DNA of 64,000 nt from Streptomyces sp. NRRL F-525 (GTDB taxonomy: Bacteria; Actinomycetota; Actinomycetes; Streptomycetales; Streptomycetaceae). The stretch covers positions 124,001-188,000 of the forward strand of contig NZ_JNXE01000010.1 in the NCBI RefSeq assembly GCF_000716605.1. Reading direction: 5' to 3'. A program made the translations under genes and the position numbers. The notes beneath the pieces were generated by a model. It saw only the letters and a program-made list of their open reading frames with translations, was not told where the DNA came from and ran no database searches. Positions 34,562-43,021 of this stretch are shown here, in pieces; position 1 is the stretch's first letter; every line of letters begins with the position of its first letter.

Positions 34562-35734
34562 GTGCAGTCAGCAAGTGAACCCCCCGAGCGGCCCACCAGC
34601 CGGTTCCACCGGGCGCGTGCCCTCTACCGGAACGTCTCCAAGCGCAGGACCGCCTGGCTGTTGGTCAAGGACACCGTCAACTCCTGCATGGAGTACCGCA
34701 TCCTGGGCCTCGCGGCCGAGGCCGCGTTCTTCACGCTGCTGTCCGTGCCGCCGCTCCTGCTGAGCCTCATCGGCCTGCTCGGCTACGTCGACAGCTGGAC
34801 CGGCGCCCACAGCATCGCCGGCCTGGAGAACAACATCCTGGAGGCGTCGCGCACGGTCCTGTCCGACAAGGGCGTGCACGAGATCGCCCAGCCGATCCTG
34901 CACGACGTGATGAAGGGCGGCCGGCCCGACGTCATCTCCATCGGCTTCCTGTTCGCCCTGTGGTCGGGCTCCCGCGCGGTCAACGTCTTCATCGACACCA
35001 TCACCGTCATGTACGGCCTCGACGGCGTGCGCGGCATCGTCAAGACCCGGATCGTGTCCTTCGCCCTGTTCATCGCGGCCCTGCTGATCGGCTCGATCGC
35101 GCTGCCGCTGATGGTGGCGGGCCCGGACGCCGTGGTGAACGTGGTGCCGTGGTCGGAGACGGTCGTACAGGTCCTCTACTGGCCGGTTGTCATCGTCCTG
35201 TCCGTCGTCTTCCTGACGACGCTGTACCACGTGTCGGTCCCCGTCCGCTCCCCGTGGATCGAGGACGTCCCCGGCGCCCTGGTCGCCCTCGCGATGTGGG
35301 TCCTGGGCAGCTACCTGCTGCGCATCTACCTCACCAGCACGGTCGAGGGCCCCACCATCTACGGCTCCCTCGCCGCCCCCGTCGCCGTCCTCCTCTGGAT
35401 CGGCGTCTCCGCGTTCGCCGTCCTCGTGGGAGCCGCCGTCAACGCGGCCATCGACCGCGTCTGGCCCGCCGCCGCGACCGCCGCCGCCCGCGCCGCCAAC
35501 GAACGCCGCCAGGACGAGCAGGTCGCCGAGTACGTCGCCCGCATGGCCGCGGTCCGCGCCCGGGACGGCGAGGACGACGACGACCCCGACGACTCCTACA
35601 TGCCCTCGGAGTTCCCGGAGCGCTGGTCCCGCTTCCTCCCCCCGGAGGACGTGACCTCCCGCCTCCGCACCCACGCGAAGAGCACCCACACCCACAAGGG
35701 CACCGGCGACAACTCTCAATCACCGGACAAGTAA
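34562..35734 (+). CDS. YihY/BrkB-family inner-membrane protein
   Basis: The 390-residue protein has six predicted membrane helices in the YihY fold. EYRILGLAAEAAFFTLLSVPPLLLSLIGLLG leads the first helices, ISIGFLFALWSGSRAVNVFID is the conserved core, and VALAMWVLGSYLLRIYL comes near the end. A long charged cytosolic tail rich in Asp/Arg follows from about residue 310. The family was once called ribonuclease BN in error; its role is unknown, possibly transport. It diverges from the diaminopropionate cluster and has its own promoter, so it is probably not part of it. Confidence 0.9.
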   Translation: MQSASEPPERPTSRFHRARALYRNVSKRRTAWLLVKDTVNSCMEYRILGLAAEAAFFTLLSVPPLLLSLIGLLGYVDSWTGAHSIAGLENNILEASRTVLSDKGVHEIAQPILHDVMKGGRPDVISIGFLFALWSGSRAVNVFIDTITVMYGLDGVRGIVKTRIVSFALFIAALLIGSIALPLMVAGPDAVVNVVPWSETVVQVLYWPVVIVLSVVFLTTLYHVSVPVRSPWIEDVPGALVALAMWVLGSYLLRIYLTSTVEGPTIYGSLAAPVAVLLWIGVSAFAVLVGAAVNAAIDRVWPAAATAAARAANERRQDEQVAEYVARMAAVRARDGEDDDDPDDSYMPSEFPERWSRFLPPEDVTSRLRTHAKSTHTHKGTGDNSQSPDK

Positions 35735-35800
35735 GGCGCCCCCAAGGGGATGGGGCGGGCCCTCTCGATCACCGGCCGGCTGAAGCGCGCCCCACAGGGG
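35713..35800 (+). repeat. Tandem near-copy of the yihY 3' end
   Basis: The last codons and stop of yihY (CTCTCAATCACCGG... TAA... AGGGG, 35713-35749) recur 49 bp on (CTCTCGATCACCGG... TGA... AGGGG, 35762-35800) in diverged form. Similar 3'-end copies follow two other genes in this window. Confidence 0.55.
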
Positions 35801-35828
35801 CGCGGGGAACGGCGCGACCAGCCACAAC
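35797..35828. repeat. Dispersed GC-rich intergenic repeat, copy 2
   Basis: The unit starts GGGGCGCGGGGAACGGCGCG and continues ACCAGCCACAAC. It lies between the convergent yihY and NmrA-like genes and matches the units at 1987 and 59510 with one or two changes. Confidence 0.7.
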
Positions 35829-35839
35829 GAGCCCGCAGC

Positions 35840-36682
35840 CTACGAACCGACCTTCCACGCACCCGCCGCGGCCGCCTCCCGCACGAACTCCGAGAAGTCC
35901 CGCGGCTCCCGCCCCAACACCTCCTGAACCCCCTCGGAGAGATACGAGTTCCGCCCGTCCAGCAGCGACTCGAACAACTCCACCAGGAACTCGACCTCCT
36001 CACCCGGCACCCCGAACCCCGCGAGAACGTCCCCGTACTGACGAGCGGACACCGCCCGGTACGAAAGCTCACGCCCCGTCACCGCAGCGATCTCCGCCAC
36101 CGCCTCCCCGAACGTCAGCAACCGAGGCCCGGACACGGTGACCGCCTGTCCCACATACCGCTCCCCACCCGTCACCACAGCCACAACCACATCCGCGATG
36201 TCCCGCACATCGACGAACGGCTCCCGCACCGAACCCCCGGGGAACACCAGTTCCCCACTCTCCCGGAACCCCTCCACCAACGGCCCCTCACTGAAGTTCT
36301 GCGCGAACCACGCCGCCCGCACGACCGTCCAGTCCGCCCCCGACCCCCGCAACGCCTCCTCGGTGGGCCGAGCCCGCTCCTCCCCCCGGGACGACAGCAG
36401 CACGAGCCGCCGTACCCCCAGCCCCACCGCCTCCTGCGCCAACAACCCCACCGCACGCCCCGCCTCCGGCGCCCCCACGTCCGACGGATACACGAGATAC
36501 GCCGCATCGGCACCCCGCAACGTCTCCGCCCACGTGGACCGATCCGCCCAGTCGAACCCCCGCGCCCGAGAGGCCTCCCGCACGGTCAGCCCCGCCGCCC
36601 GCGCCGCCTCCGCCACCCGCCGCCCGGTACGCCCCGAAGCGCCGGTCACCACAATCGTCATGTTCCGCGCATTCTGTGCCAT
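35840..36682 (-). CDS. NmrA-like NAD(P)-binding protein
   Basis: The 280-residue protein has an atypical short-chain dehydrogenase fold: TIVVTGASGRTGRRVAEAARA near the N-terminus binds NAD(P), and the active-site Tyr-xxx-Lys is absent. RRLVLLSSRGEE and WTVVRAAWFAQNFSEG are typical of NmrA/HSCARG and YtfG-type quinone-reductase relatives. It may sense redox state or reduce a quinone. It diverges from an AraC-type regulator that could control it. GGAGGG precedes ATG 36682. Confidence 0.85.
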   Translation of the reverse strand: MAQNARNMTIVVTGASGRTGRRVAEAARAAGLTVREASRARGFDWADRSTWAETLRGADAAYLVYPSDVGAPEAGRAVGLLAQEAVGLGVRRLVLLSSRGEERARPTEEALRGSGADWTVVRAAWFAQNFSEGPLVEGFRESGELVFPGGSVREPFVDVRDIADVVVAVVTGGERYVGQAVTVSGPRLLTFGEAVAEIAAVTGRELSYRAVSARQYGDVLAGFGVPGEEVEFLVELFESLLDGRNSYLSEGVQEVLGREPRDFSEFVREAAAAGAWKVGS

Positions 36683-36751
36683 GCCCTCCAGTCAACGCCC
36701 GCGCGCCCGCATCGACCATCGCTGAACGGCTCATTCCCATAACCGCGCGTC

Positions 36752-36757
36752 TACGCT
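36752..36757 (+). promoter_or_regulatory. Leaderless-type -10 element TACGCT
   Basis: TACGCT lies 6 nt before ATG 36764 and fixes the regulator's start. Confidence 0.45.
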
Positions 36758-36763
36758 GGCCAC

Positions 36764-37699
36764 ATGGACGCCCTGGCAGGCCTTCTGGAGGGTCCACGCG
36801 CGCGTGGCGCCTTCATGATCCGCGCGTGCTTCGATCCGCCGTGGGCGGTACGCATCGAGGACCGCGCCCCGCTCACGGTCATGCTCATGGTCCGCGGCGA
36901 CGCCTGGATCACCCCGGACACGGGGGAGCGGATCCGCCTGCGGGCCGGTGACCTCGCCATCGCCCGCGGCCCCGACCCGTACACCTGCGGCGACACCCCA
37001 GACACCGCCCCGCAGGCCGTGATCCTCCCCGGCGCCGAGTGCCACTACCCCGACGGCACCCCGCTCAACGGCTCCATGGACCTCGGCGTCCGCACCTGGG
37101 GCGACCGCCCCGACGGCTCCACGGTCATGCTCATCGGTACGTACCTCATGCGCGGCGAGATCAACGGCCGCCTCCTGGACGCCCTCCCACCGCTGCTGAC
37201 CCTCCCCGCCGAGGTCTGGGAGTGCCCGCTCACCCCGCTCCTCATGGACGAGATCGTCCGCGACGAACCCGCCCAGGAGGTCGTCCTGGACCGCCTCCTC
37301 GACCTCCTGGTCATCGCCGCCCTGAGGGCCTGGTTCTCCCGCCCGGAGGCCGAGGCCCCGGCCTGGTACCGCGCACTGGCGGACCCCGTCGTCGGCAGGG
37401 TCCTGCGCCTCCTCCAGGACGACCCGGCCCACCCCTGGACGGTCGCCTCCCTCGCCGCCAAGGCGGGCGTCTCCCGCGCGGCCCTGGCCCGCCGCTTCAC
37501 CGACCTCGTCGGCGAACCCCCGATGTCCTACCTCACCGCCTGGCGCCTCGCCCTCACCGCGGACCGCCTCCGCGACACCGAGGACACCATCGGCGCGATC
37601 GCCAGGCAGGTCGGCTACGGCAGCGCGTTCGCCCTGTCCAGCGCCTTCAAACGGGTCTACGGCGTGAGCCCGCAGGAGCACCGGACGCGGGCGGGGTAG
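36764..37699 (+). CDS. AraC-family regulator with N-terminal cupin domain
   Basis: The 311-residue protein has an N-terminal cupin sensor (residues 15-190, with [21 protein letters not shown]) and a C-terminal pair of helix-turn-helix motifs. The first is [22 protein letters not shown], and the second ends [29 protein letters not shown]. The cupin-type AraC proteins commonly control a divergent short-chain reductase; here the NmrA-like gene is divergent with 81 bp between starts. That gene is the likely target. Confidence 0.9.
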   Translation: MDALAGLLEGPRARGAFMIRACFDPPWAVRIEDRAPLTVMLMVRGDAWITPDTGERIRLRAGDLAIARGPDPYTCGDTPDTAPQAVILPGAECHYPDGTPLNGSMDLGVRTWGDRPDGSTVMLIGTYLMRGEINGRLLDALPPLLTLPAEVWECPLTPLLMDEIVRDEPAQEVVLDRLLDLLVIAALRAWFSRPEAEAPAWYRALADPVVGRVLRLLQDDPAHPWTVASLAAKAGVSRAALARRFTDLVGEPPMSYLTAWRLALTADRLRDTEDTIGAIARQVGYGSAFALSSAFKRVYGVSPQEHRTRAG

Positions 37700-37714
37700 C
37701 AGCGCCGGTGGGCG

Positions 37715-37720
37715 TAGCCT
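37715..37720 (+). promoter_or_regulatory. Leaderless-type -10 element TAGCCT
   Basis: TAGCCT lies 7 nt before GTG 37728. Confidence 0.45.
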
Positions 37721-37727
37721 TTCGACC

Positions 37728-38426
37728 GTGTACGCGGAGAGGGCGTCCCGGCTGCCGGGCGCGGTGGTCTGGAGCCGCACGATCGAGGCCTCCACCGCCG
37801 GCCCGGTCCACCCCGTCCTGCCCGACGGCTGCATGGACCTCCTCTGGAACGAGGGCCGCCTCCTGGTCGCGGGCCCCGACACCCGCGCGTACGTCCCCGG
37901 GACCGCCCCCGCCCATTGGGCGGGCATCCGCTTCAGCCCCGGCACCGCCCCCACCTACCTGGGCGTCCCCGCACACGAACTCCGCGACCGCCGGGTCGAC
38001 CTCACCGACCTCTGGCCCGCCGCGACGGTACGCCGCCTCACCGCCCGCGTCTCCACGGCCCCCGACCCCGTGACGGCACTGGAAGAAACGGCACTGGAAC
38101 GCGCCGCGGACGTGCCCCCACCCGATCCCCTCCTACGACACCTCGTGGCGGCCCTCGACACCGGCCGCCCCGTCGCCGCCACCGCCGACGAACTCGGCCT
38201 CGGCGCCCGCCAGTTGCACCGCCGCTCCCTCACCGCGTTCGGCTACGGCCCCAAGACACTCGCCCGGGTGCTTCGCCTGCAACGGGCCCTCGCGCTGGCC
38301 CGCGCCGGAGTCCCGTTCGCGGAGACCGCGGCCCGGTCCGGTTACGCGGACCAGGCCCATCTCGCCCGGGACGTCAAGGAGTTGGCCGGGATTCCGCTGG
38401 GGCAGCTGCTCGGCCGAGCCGGTTAG
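37728..38426 (+). CDS. AraC-type transcriptional regulator
   Basis: The 232-residue protein has an N-terminal beta-rich sensor ([22 protein letters not shown]; the DUF6597-like type) and a C-terminal AraC DNA-binding region with [20 protein letters not shown] and [25 protein letters not shown]. The GTG start is supported by the close -10 element. It is convergent with the VOC gene, and their ends overlap by 4 bp. The regulated genes are unknown. Confidence 0.85.
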   Translation: MYAERASRLPGAVVWSRTIEASTAGPVHPVLPDGCMDLLWNEGRLLVAGPDTRAYVPGTAPAHWAGIRFSPGTAPTYLGVPAHELRDRRVDLTDLWPAATVRRLTARVSTAPDPVTALEETALERAADVPPPDPLLRHLVAALDTGRPVAATADELGLGARQLHRRSLTAFGYGPKTLARVLRLQRALALARAGVPFAETAARSGYADQAHLARDVKELAGIPLGQLLGRAG

Positions 38427-38845
38427 GCAGGACCCGGCGCGGGACTCGGCGCGGGACTCAGCGGGGCGAAGAGATCCACGCCGTTGCCGTCGGGGTCGTG
38501 CACGACGGCGTACCGCTGGCCCCAGAAGGCGTCCCACGGCTTGAGTTCGCCGTGCTGCCCCGCGCCGGTCAACTCGTCGTAGACCCGGTCGACTTCGGCG
38601 GGGTCGTCACAGAGCAGGGCGAGCGCGGCCCGCCCGCTGCCGCTGGGTGCCTGCCAACCCGGGTGGAACGAACGGACGGTGTCCTCGGTATCAAGCAACA
38701 GCCGCAGCCCACCGGGCAGTTGGGCCTCGGCGTGCGGCTGGCTCTCGGCATCCTCGGGGAACCCGAACCCGAGCCGACGGTAGAAGGCGACAGAGGCGGC
38801 CATGTCGGAGACGACCAGGCCGATCGCGTCGAATCGTGGAGTCAT
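38423..38845 (-). CDS. VOC-family (glyoxalase/bleomycin-resistance-like) protein
   Basis: The 140-residue protein has the paired beta-alpha-beta-beta-beta repeats of the VOC fold. [23 protein letters not shown] opens the first half, and [18 protein letters not shown] closes the second with the usual metal-site Glu replaced by Asp. The C-terminus is a Pro/Ala tail ([11 protein letters not shown]). The family contains metal-dependent isomerases, dioxygenases and drug-binding proteins; the substrate here is unknown. ATG 38845 has a close -10 element. Confidence 0.85.
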   Translation of the reverse strand: MTPRFDAIGLVVSDMAASVAFYRRLGFGFPEDAESQPHAEAQLPGGLRLLLDTEDTVRSFHPGWQAPSGSGRAALALLCDDPAEVDRVYDELTGAGQHGELKPWDAFWGQRYAVVHDPDGNGVDLFAPLSPAPSPAPGPA

Positions 38846-38851
38846 GCGGCA

Positions 38852-38857
38852 ACGGTA
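38852..38857 (-). promoter_or_regulatory. Leaderless-type -10 element TACCGT
   Basis: On the minus strand TACCGT lies 6 nt before ATG 38845. Confidence 0.4.
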
Positions 38858-38913
38858 GGCGGGGCCGGGTCGGCCGGTCTTGAAGGAATCGGACACCGCG
38901 CTCGGCGGATCGT

Positions 38914-38956
38914 TCAGCCGAAGGCCACCGGTCAGCTCAGCCGAAGGTCACCGGTC
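38914..38956 (-). repeat. Tandem 23-bp duplication at the 3' end of a VOC gene
   Basis: TCAGCCGAAGGYCACCGGTC occurs at 38914-38933 and 38937-38956 with a single difference. The right-hand copy contains the true stop of the VOC gene; the left-hand copy lies just after it. Confidence 0.7.
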
Positions 38957-39572
38957 CGCGGGGCGTGTCCACCGTGAAGGAGAGACCCACCGGGCCCTCG
39001 GCCACCACCAGTTCCGCCCCCACAGCCGACAGCAACGGGCGGATCTCGTCCGGGACCGGTGCCGTCGCGGACAGCTCCAGCAGAGGCGCGACGGGCAGGC
39101 CCGAGGCGGACGTCGGGTGGGGCGAGGAACTCCAGTCGATGAGGAACGGCACCAGGCCGGAGGGATGCGCCGTGTCCCCGTCGGTGAGCCGCCACTCCAG
39201 CAGCGTCCCGTCGGGCCGGCGACGGCTCATCGCCCGCACGGGCCCGGGGTCGTACCCCTGGGCCCGGGCCGCCGCGACCGCCGCGTCCAGGTCGGGCGGG
39301 GACACCGCCCAGGTCACCGTCCGGGCAGCGGTCAGCCCGTCGACCCCGAAGGGGCGCGGACCCGACGGCTCGGCCTGCTCCGGGTCCGGGCCGATGATCT
39401 CCAGGTAGCGCGAACCACCCAGCGAGACAAGGAAGTTGCGGGTACCGAGCCCGACATGGGCACCGCCCGCGACCGGCGTGATGCCCGTGCGCTCGGTGAA
39501 CTCGGCGACCGTGGCCGCCAGTTCGGGGGTCGCGAGGACGAGATGGTCGAGGCGTGCGGGAAGTGCGTTCAT
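38937..39572 (-). CDS. VOC-family protein, larger type
   Basis: The 211-residue protein starts LPARLDHLVLATPELAATVA, the opening of a two-module glyoxalase-like (Glyoxalase_3) domain. SRYLEIIGPDPEQ at about residue 55 is the metal-site glutamate strand. The single long chain holds two VOC repeats. No substrate can be assigned. The start at ATG 39572 has TAGCCT 8 nt before it. Confidence 0.8.
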   Translation of the reverse strand: MNALPARLDHLVLATPELAATVAEFTERTGITPVAGGAHVGLGTRNFLVSLGGSRYLEIIGPDPEQAEPSGPRPFGVDGLTAARTVTWAVSPPDLDAAVAAARAQGYDPGPVRAMSRRRPDGTLLEWRLTDGDTAHPSGLVPFLIDWSSSPHPTSASGLPVAPLLELSATAPVPDEIRPLLSAVGAELVVAEGPVGLSFTVDTPRGPVTFG

Positions 39573-39580
39573 CCCCACCG

Positions 39581-39586
39581 AGGCTA
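39581..39586 (-). promoter_or_regulatory. Leaderless-type -10 element TAGCCT
   Basis: On the minus strand TAGCCT lies 8 nt before ATG 39572, slightly wider spacing than the others. Confidence 0.35.
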
Positions 39587-39657
39587 CGCGGCGGGGCCGC
39601 ACCGGAGGAGGGAAAAAGTCCCTCAACTGTGGAACACCTGTACGGCAGGATGGGCAC

Positions 39658-40221
39658 ATGATCCGTGCCGTGCGCGCCCTGCCGATGCTGTTGCTCCCCG
39701 CGCTGTCCCTGCTGCTCGCAGGCTGCGGCACCGAGAAGGCGGACGCGGGTGCCGGCACCCCCAGTGCCTCGACCGCCCCCGCCACGACCGCCGAAATCGC
39801 CTCCCGCGCAAGGTCGTTGGGCTTCGACCCCGACCTCGTGTACGTCATCGACCCGCCCGGATTCACCCTCGCCGAGCAGTCGGTCGGGGTGTCGGACGTC
39901 GGTCTCTCCATCGCGTACACGGACCTGAAGACCGGCGTGGTGATCACCCTGCGCGTCGAGCCGGGCACGATGACCGACGCGAACTGCACGACGCAGGTGG
40001 CGTTCAGCGAGCACATGACCTGCGTACGCGACGGGGACGCCTGGTACCGCACCGGCGACGGAACGACCGAGTACGTCCTGGCGCAGAAGGGCCACCTCGT
40101 GTTCGTCGACGCAGAACAGGGCAAGGTGACCCGCGCCGTCCTGCGCAAGTCGGCCCAGTCGCTCCGCCGCCCGTACAAGAGCGAACTCCCGGTCGTCCTC
40201 CCTTCCGCCCCCGCGAAATAG
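39658..40221 (+). CDS. Small lipoprotein of unknown function
   Basis: The 187-residue protein has a lipoprotein signal ending LSLLLAGCGTEKADAG, a Thr/Ala/Ser-rich linker (residues 27-48) and a globular part with two further cysteines (ANCTTQ and MTCVRD) that could form a disulfide outside the cell. No family is recognised. It diverges from the VOC gene and is followed 10 bp on by the ThuA-like gene, which has its own -10 element. Confidence 0.75.
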   Translation: MIRAVRALPMLLLPALSLLLAGCGTEKADAGAGTPSASTAPATTAEIASRARSLGFDPDLVYVIDPPGFTLAEQSVGVSDVGLSIAYTDLKTGVVITLRVEPGTMTDANCTTQVAFSEHMTCVRDGDAWYRTGDGTTEYVLAQKGHLVFVDAEQGKVTRAVLRKSAQSLRRPYKSELPVVLPSAPAK

Positions 40222-40224
40222 GCT
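40219..40224 (+). promoter_or_regulatory. Leaderless-type -10 element TAGGCT overlapping the lipoprotein stop
   Basis: TAGGCT includes the TAG stop of the lipoprotein gene and lies 7 nt before ATG 40232. Confidence 0.4.
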
Positions 40225-40231
40225 GCGCCGC

Positions 40232-40885
40232 ATGGCTGCCGCGCCCCGCCTCCTCGTCTGCACCCGCACCACCGACTACCGCCACGACTCCATCCCGGCC
40301 GCGGTGACCGCCGTACGCACCCTCGGCCCCTTCGAGGTGGACGCCACCGAGGACCCGGCCGCCTTCGAACGCCCCCTGGACGACTACGCGGCCGTCGTCT
40401 TCCTCTCCACCAGCGGCGAGATACTGACACCGGCGGGCCGCCAACACCTCGCCTCCTACGTCGATTTGGGCGGCGGCTTCGTCGGAGTCCACGCGGCGGC
40501 CTGCACCGAGTACGACTGGCCGTACTACGGCGACCTCCTCGGCGCCCGCTTCGACCGGCACCCCGCCTACCAGCCCGGGAACGCGCTGATCGAGGACCGC
40601 ACCCACCCGGCCACGCAACACCTGCCCGCCGTATGGCAGTTCACGGACGAGTGGTACGACTTCCGCACCAGCCCACGGAGTTCGGTCCACGTCCTCGTCT
40701 CGGCCGACGAATCCTCGTACGAGGGCGGCCGGATGGGCACCGACCATCCCCTCGCGTGGTGCCACGAGAAGGGCGCGGGCCGGGTCTTCTACACGGCCCT
40801 CGGCCACGCCTCCGAGGCCTACGAGGACCCGGACTTCCGCGCGCATCTGCTGGGCGGGATCACCTGGGCGACAGGGCTGAACTAG
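40232..40885 (+). CDS. ThuA-like domain protein
   Basis: The 217-residue protein has the class I glutamine amidotransferase-like fold of ThuA. RLLVCTRTTDYRHDSIPAAV opens it, LGGGFVGVHAAACTEYDWPYYG holds the nucleophile-elbow-like cysteine region, and PLAWCHEKGAGRVFYTALGH follows near the end. ThuA proteins are linked to disaccharide or sugar conversion, often with oxidoreductases. No sugar gene is adjacent, so the substrate is unknown. Confidence 0.85.
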   Translation: MAAAPRLLVCTRTTDYRHDSIPAAVTAVRTLGPFEVDATEDPAAFERPLDDYAAVVFLSTSGEILTPAGRQHLASYVDLGGGFVGVHAAACTEYDWPYYGDLLGARFDRHPAYQPGNALIEDRTHPATQHLPAVWQFTDEWYDFRTSPRSSVHVLVSADESSYEGGRMGTDHPLAWCHEKGAGRVFYTALGHASEAYEDPDFRAHLLGGITWATGLN

Positions 40886-41018
40886 CGGCCCGGTCCGCGC
40901 TGTTCGCAGGAGGGAACCGGGCTCGTCCCACGGCCCGGGCGCCCGGGTCTCCCCTGCCCGGAAATCCGAGTGAACCTCTCCCGGGTGGCGGCCGTAGACG
41001 ACCACAGCGGGCGGCCCG

Positions 41019-41924
41019 ATGAGCCCCCTTCTGGAGGCCGGACAGCGGCCAGGCACGGGAATGGGAATGGACTGGATGCAGATGTTCGACGGCGCTTCGA
41101 GCGCCCGCAAAATGAGGCTGCTTCGGCTTTGTCGACGCAATCCGCGACGCATGCTGGTCGTTCCCCTCGACCATCCTCTGACGGACGGGCCGATCGCCGG
41201 GGGCGGTTCGGGACTCAATCGACTGGTCGGCCAGTTGGCGACGAACGGCGCGGACGCCGTGGTCCTGCACAAGGGAAGCATCCGCCGTGTGGATCCGGCC
41301 TGGTTCACCCAGATGTCGCTCATCGTGCATTTGAGCGCGAGTACCGCGCATGCTCCGGACCCTGACGCCAAATGTCTGGTCGCGACCGTCGAAGAGGCGC
41401 TGCGGCTCGGCGCCGACGCGGTGAGTGTGCACGTGAACGTCGGTTCTCGGGAAGAGGCGCGGCAGATAGCGGATATGGCGGTGGTGGCGGAAGCCTGCGA
41501 CCGCTGGAACATTCCGCTGATGGCGATGATGTATCCGAGAGGGCCGGGAATCGCCGACCCTCGTGATCCGGAACTGGTCTCCGCCGCCGTGACGGTCGCG
41601 GCCGAGATCGGGGCCGATCTGGTCAAGACGTACGCCCTCGATTCGGATGGGGACATGCTGCGTCTGACGGCGTCCTGTCCGGTGCCGATTCTGGTGGCCG
41701 GCGGCCCGCGCGTCGGCAATGGGAAAGCGCTGCTGGAATTCGTCGATTCCGCGCTTCGGGGCGGGGCGGCCGGTGTCGCCATGGGCCGGAACATCTTCGA
41801 GTCCGACAATCCGGCCGCCACGACACGTGAACTCGCCCGCCTCGTGCACGGCGACGTGCCTCCGCCCGCTCCGATCGAGTTCTACACGAAAGAGACAAGG
41901 AACCATGAAACTCACGTGGCTTGA
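41019..41924 (+). CDS. GriI-type aldolase for 3-amino-4-hydroxybenzoate synthesis
   Basis: The protein is a class I aldolase of the DhnA/GriI type. RMLVVPLDHPLTDGPI leads the barrel, GADLVKTYALDSDG carries the Schiff-base lysine, and VPILVAGGPRVGNGK is the phosphate-binding end. GriI condenses L-aspartate semialdehyde with dihydroxyacetone phosphate to a C7 amino sugar acid, the first step to 3-amino-4-hydroxybenzoate. Up to 301 residues are possible. ATGs at 41061 or 41067 would give a more usual N-terminus, and no start has a strong ribosome site. It overlaps the GriH-type gene by 20 bp. Confidence 0.85.
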   Translation: MSPLLEAGQRPGTGMGMDWMQMFDGASSARKMRLLRLCRRNPRRMLVVPLDHPLTDGPIAGGGSGLNRLVGQLATNGADAVVLHKGSIRRVDPAWFTQMSLIVHLSASTAHAPDPDAKCLVATVEEALRLGADAVSVHVNVGSREEARQIADMAVVAEACDRWNIPLMAMMYPRGPGIADPRDPELVSAAVTVAAEIGADLVKTYALDSDGDMLRLTASCPVPILVAGGPRVGNGKALLEFVDSALRGGAAGVAMGRNIFESDNPAATTRELARLVHGDVPPPAPIEFYTKETRNHETHVA

Positions 41925-43014
41925 CATCCGCGGTGCCGCCCATAAGCAGGCGGTACTTGAAGAAGCGCTGCATCAGCGGTTGGACGGAATTGTCTCGGAC
42001 TCCCTGGTGGACCTGGCCGACCTGCCGCCCACGGTGAAGAAGGTCTTCTTCCCGCACGGCACGGAGATCGAGGAGCTGCCCGACGATCTCGGCGCGGCCG
42101 ACGTGGTGATCGTCGATCCGCGCGTGCACGGGACGCCCGCGGAACTCTCTGTGGTGTACCCGGGAGTCGAGTTCGGACGGTTCGTGGAGATCGTCGACGC
42201 GGCGACTCTGGAGGACGCCTGTCGGTCGGCCCGTACGGAGGAGTGGAGCCTGCTGCTGTTCCGCGATCCCACGAAGATCCCGCTGGAGATCGTCATCGCG
42301 GCCGCCGCCGGTGCCGAGGGCAGTCTGATCACGGTCGCCGGGGACGTGGCGGAGGCGGAGATCATCTTCGGGGTGCTCGAACACGGCTCCGACGGCGTGA
42401 TGTTGGCGCCGAGCGCCGTGGGTGACGCCACCGCACTCAAGCAGGCGTCCGCCGTCGTGACCGAGCCGCTCGATCTCGTCGAGCTCACGATCGTCGCCAC
42501 CGAGCATGTGGGCATGGGGGAGCGGGCCTGCGTCGACACGTGCAGCCATTTCCGTGAGGACGAGGGAATCCTGGTCGGCTCGCACTCCAAGGGAATGATT
42601 CTCTGCGTGAGCGAGACGCATCCCCTTCCCTATATGCCCACCCGGCCGTTCCGGGTGAACGCGGGGGCCATTCACTCCTACACGCTCTCCCGTGACGGGC
42701 GTACCCATTACCTCAGCGAGCTGAAATCCGGCAGCAAGGTCATGGCCGTCGACGTCAAGGGGCAGACCCGAATCGTCACCGTCGGGCGGGTCAAGATCGA
42801 GAGCCGTCCTCTCATCTCCATCGACGCGAAGTCGGAGGACGGTCGCGCCGTCAATCTGATTCTTCAGGACGACTGGCATGTGCGCGTGCTCGGCCCGGGC
42901 GGTGCCGTGATGAACAGCACCGAACTCAAGCCCGGCGACCGCGTGTTGGGTTATCTGCCCGCCGAAGACCGCCATGTCGGCTATCCCATCAACGAGTTCT
43001 GCCTGGAGAAGTGA
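41905..43014 (+). CDS. GriH-type synthase (3-dehydroquinate synthase II family)
   Basis: The 369-residue protein begins MKLTWLDIRGAAHKQAVLEE. It contains the family motifs GVLEHGSDGVMLAP and HVGMGERACVDTCSHFREDEG, and the late FRVNAGAIHSYTL. GriH turns the GriI product into 3-amino-4-hydroxybenzoic acid without oxidation or reduction. The overlap with the aldolase gene and the pair as a whole make aromatic amino acid synthesis (the archaeal use of this family) unlikely. AAGGAACC precedes the ATG. Confidence 0.88.
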   Translation: MKLTWLDIRGAAHKQAVLEEALHQRLDGIVSDSLVDLADLPPTVKKVFFPHGTEIEELPDDLGAADVVIVDPRVHGTPAELSVVYPGVEFGRFVEIVDAATLEDACRSARTEEWSLLLFRDPTKIPLEIVIAAAAGAEGSLITVAGDVAEAEIIFGVLEHGSDGVMLAPSAVGDATALKQASAVVTEPLDLVELTIVATEHVGMGERACVDTCSHFREDEGILVGSHSKGMILCVSETHPLPYMPTRPFRVNAGAIHSYTLSRDGRTHYLSELKSGSKVMAVDVKGQTRIVTVGRVKIESRPLISIDAKSEDGRAVNLILQDDWHVRVLGPGGAVMNSTELKPGDRVLGYLPAEDRHVGYPINEFCLEK

Positions 43015-43021
43015 GAGCGCC

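Noticed and set aside
34562..35734. YihY-like membrane protein as exporter of the diaminopropionate cluster
   Set aside because: It diverges, has its own -10 element, lies beyond 526 bp of control DNA and is a common chromosomal family with no link to peptide export.
41905..43014. Archaeal-type 3-dehydroquinate synthase in aromatic amino acid synthesis
   Set aside because: Overlap with a GriI-type aldolase gene and the NAT and ligase genes that follow indicate 3-amino-4-hydroxybenzoate synthesis instead.
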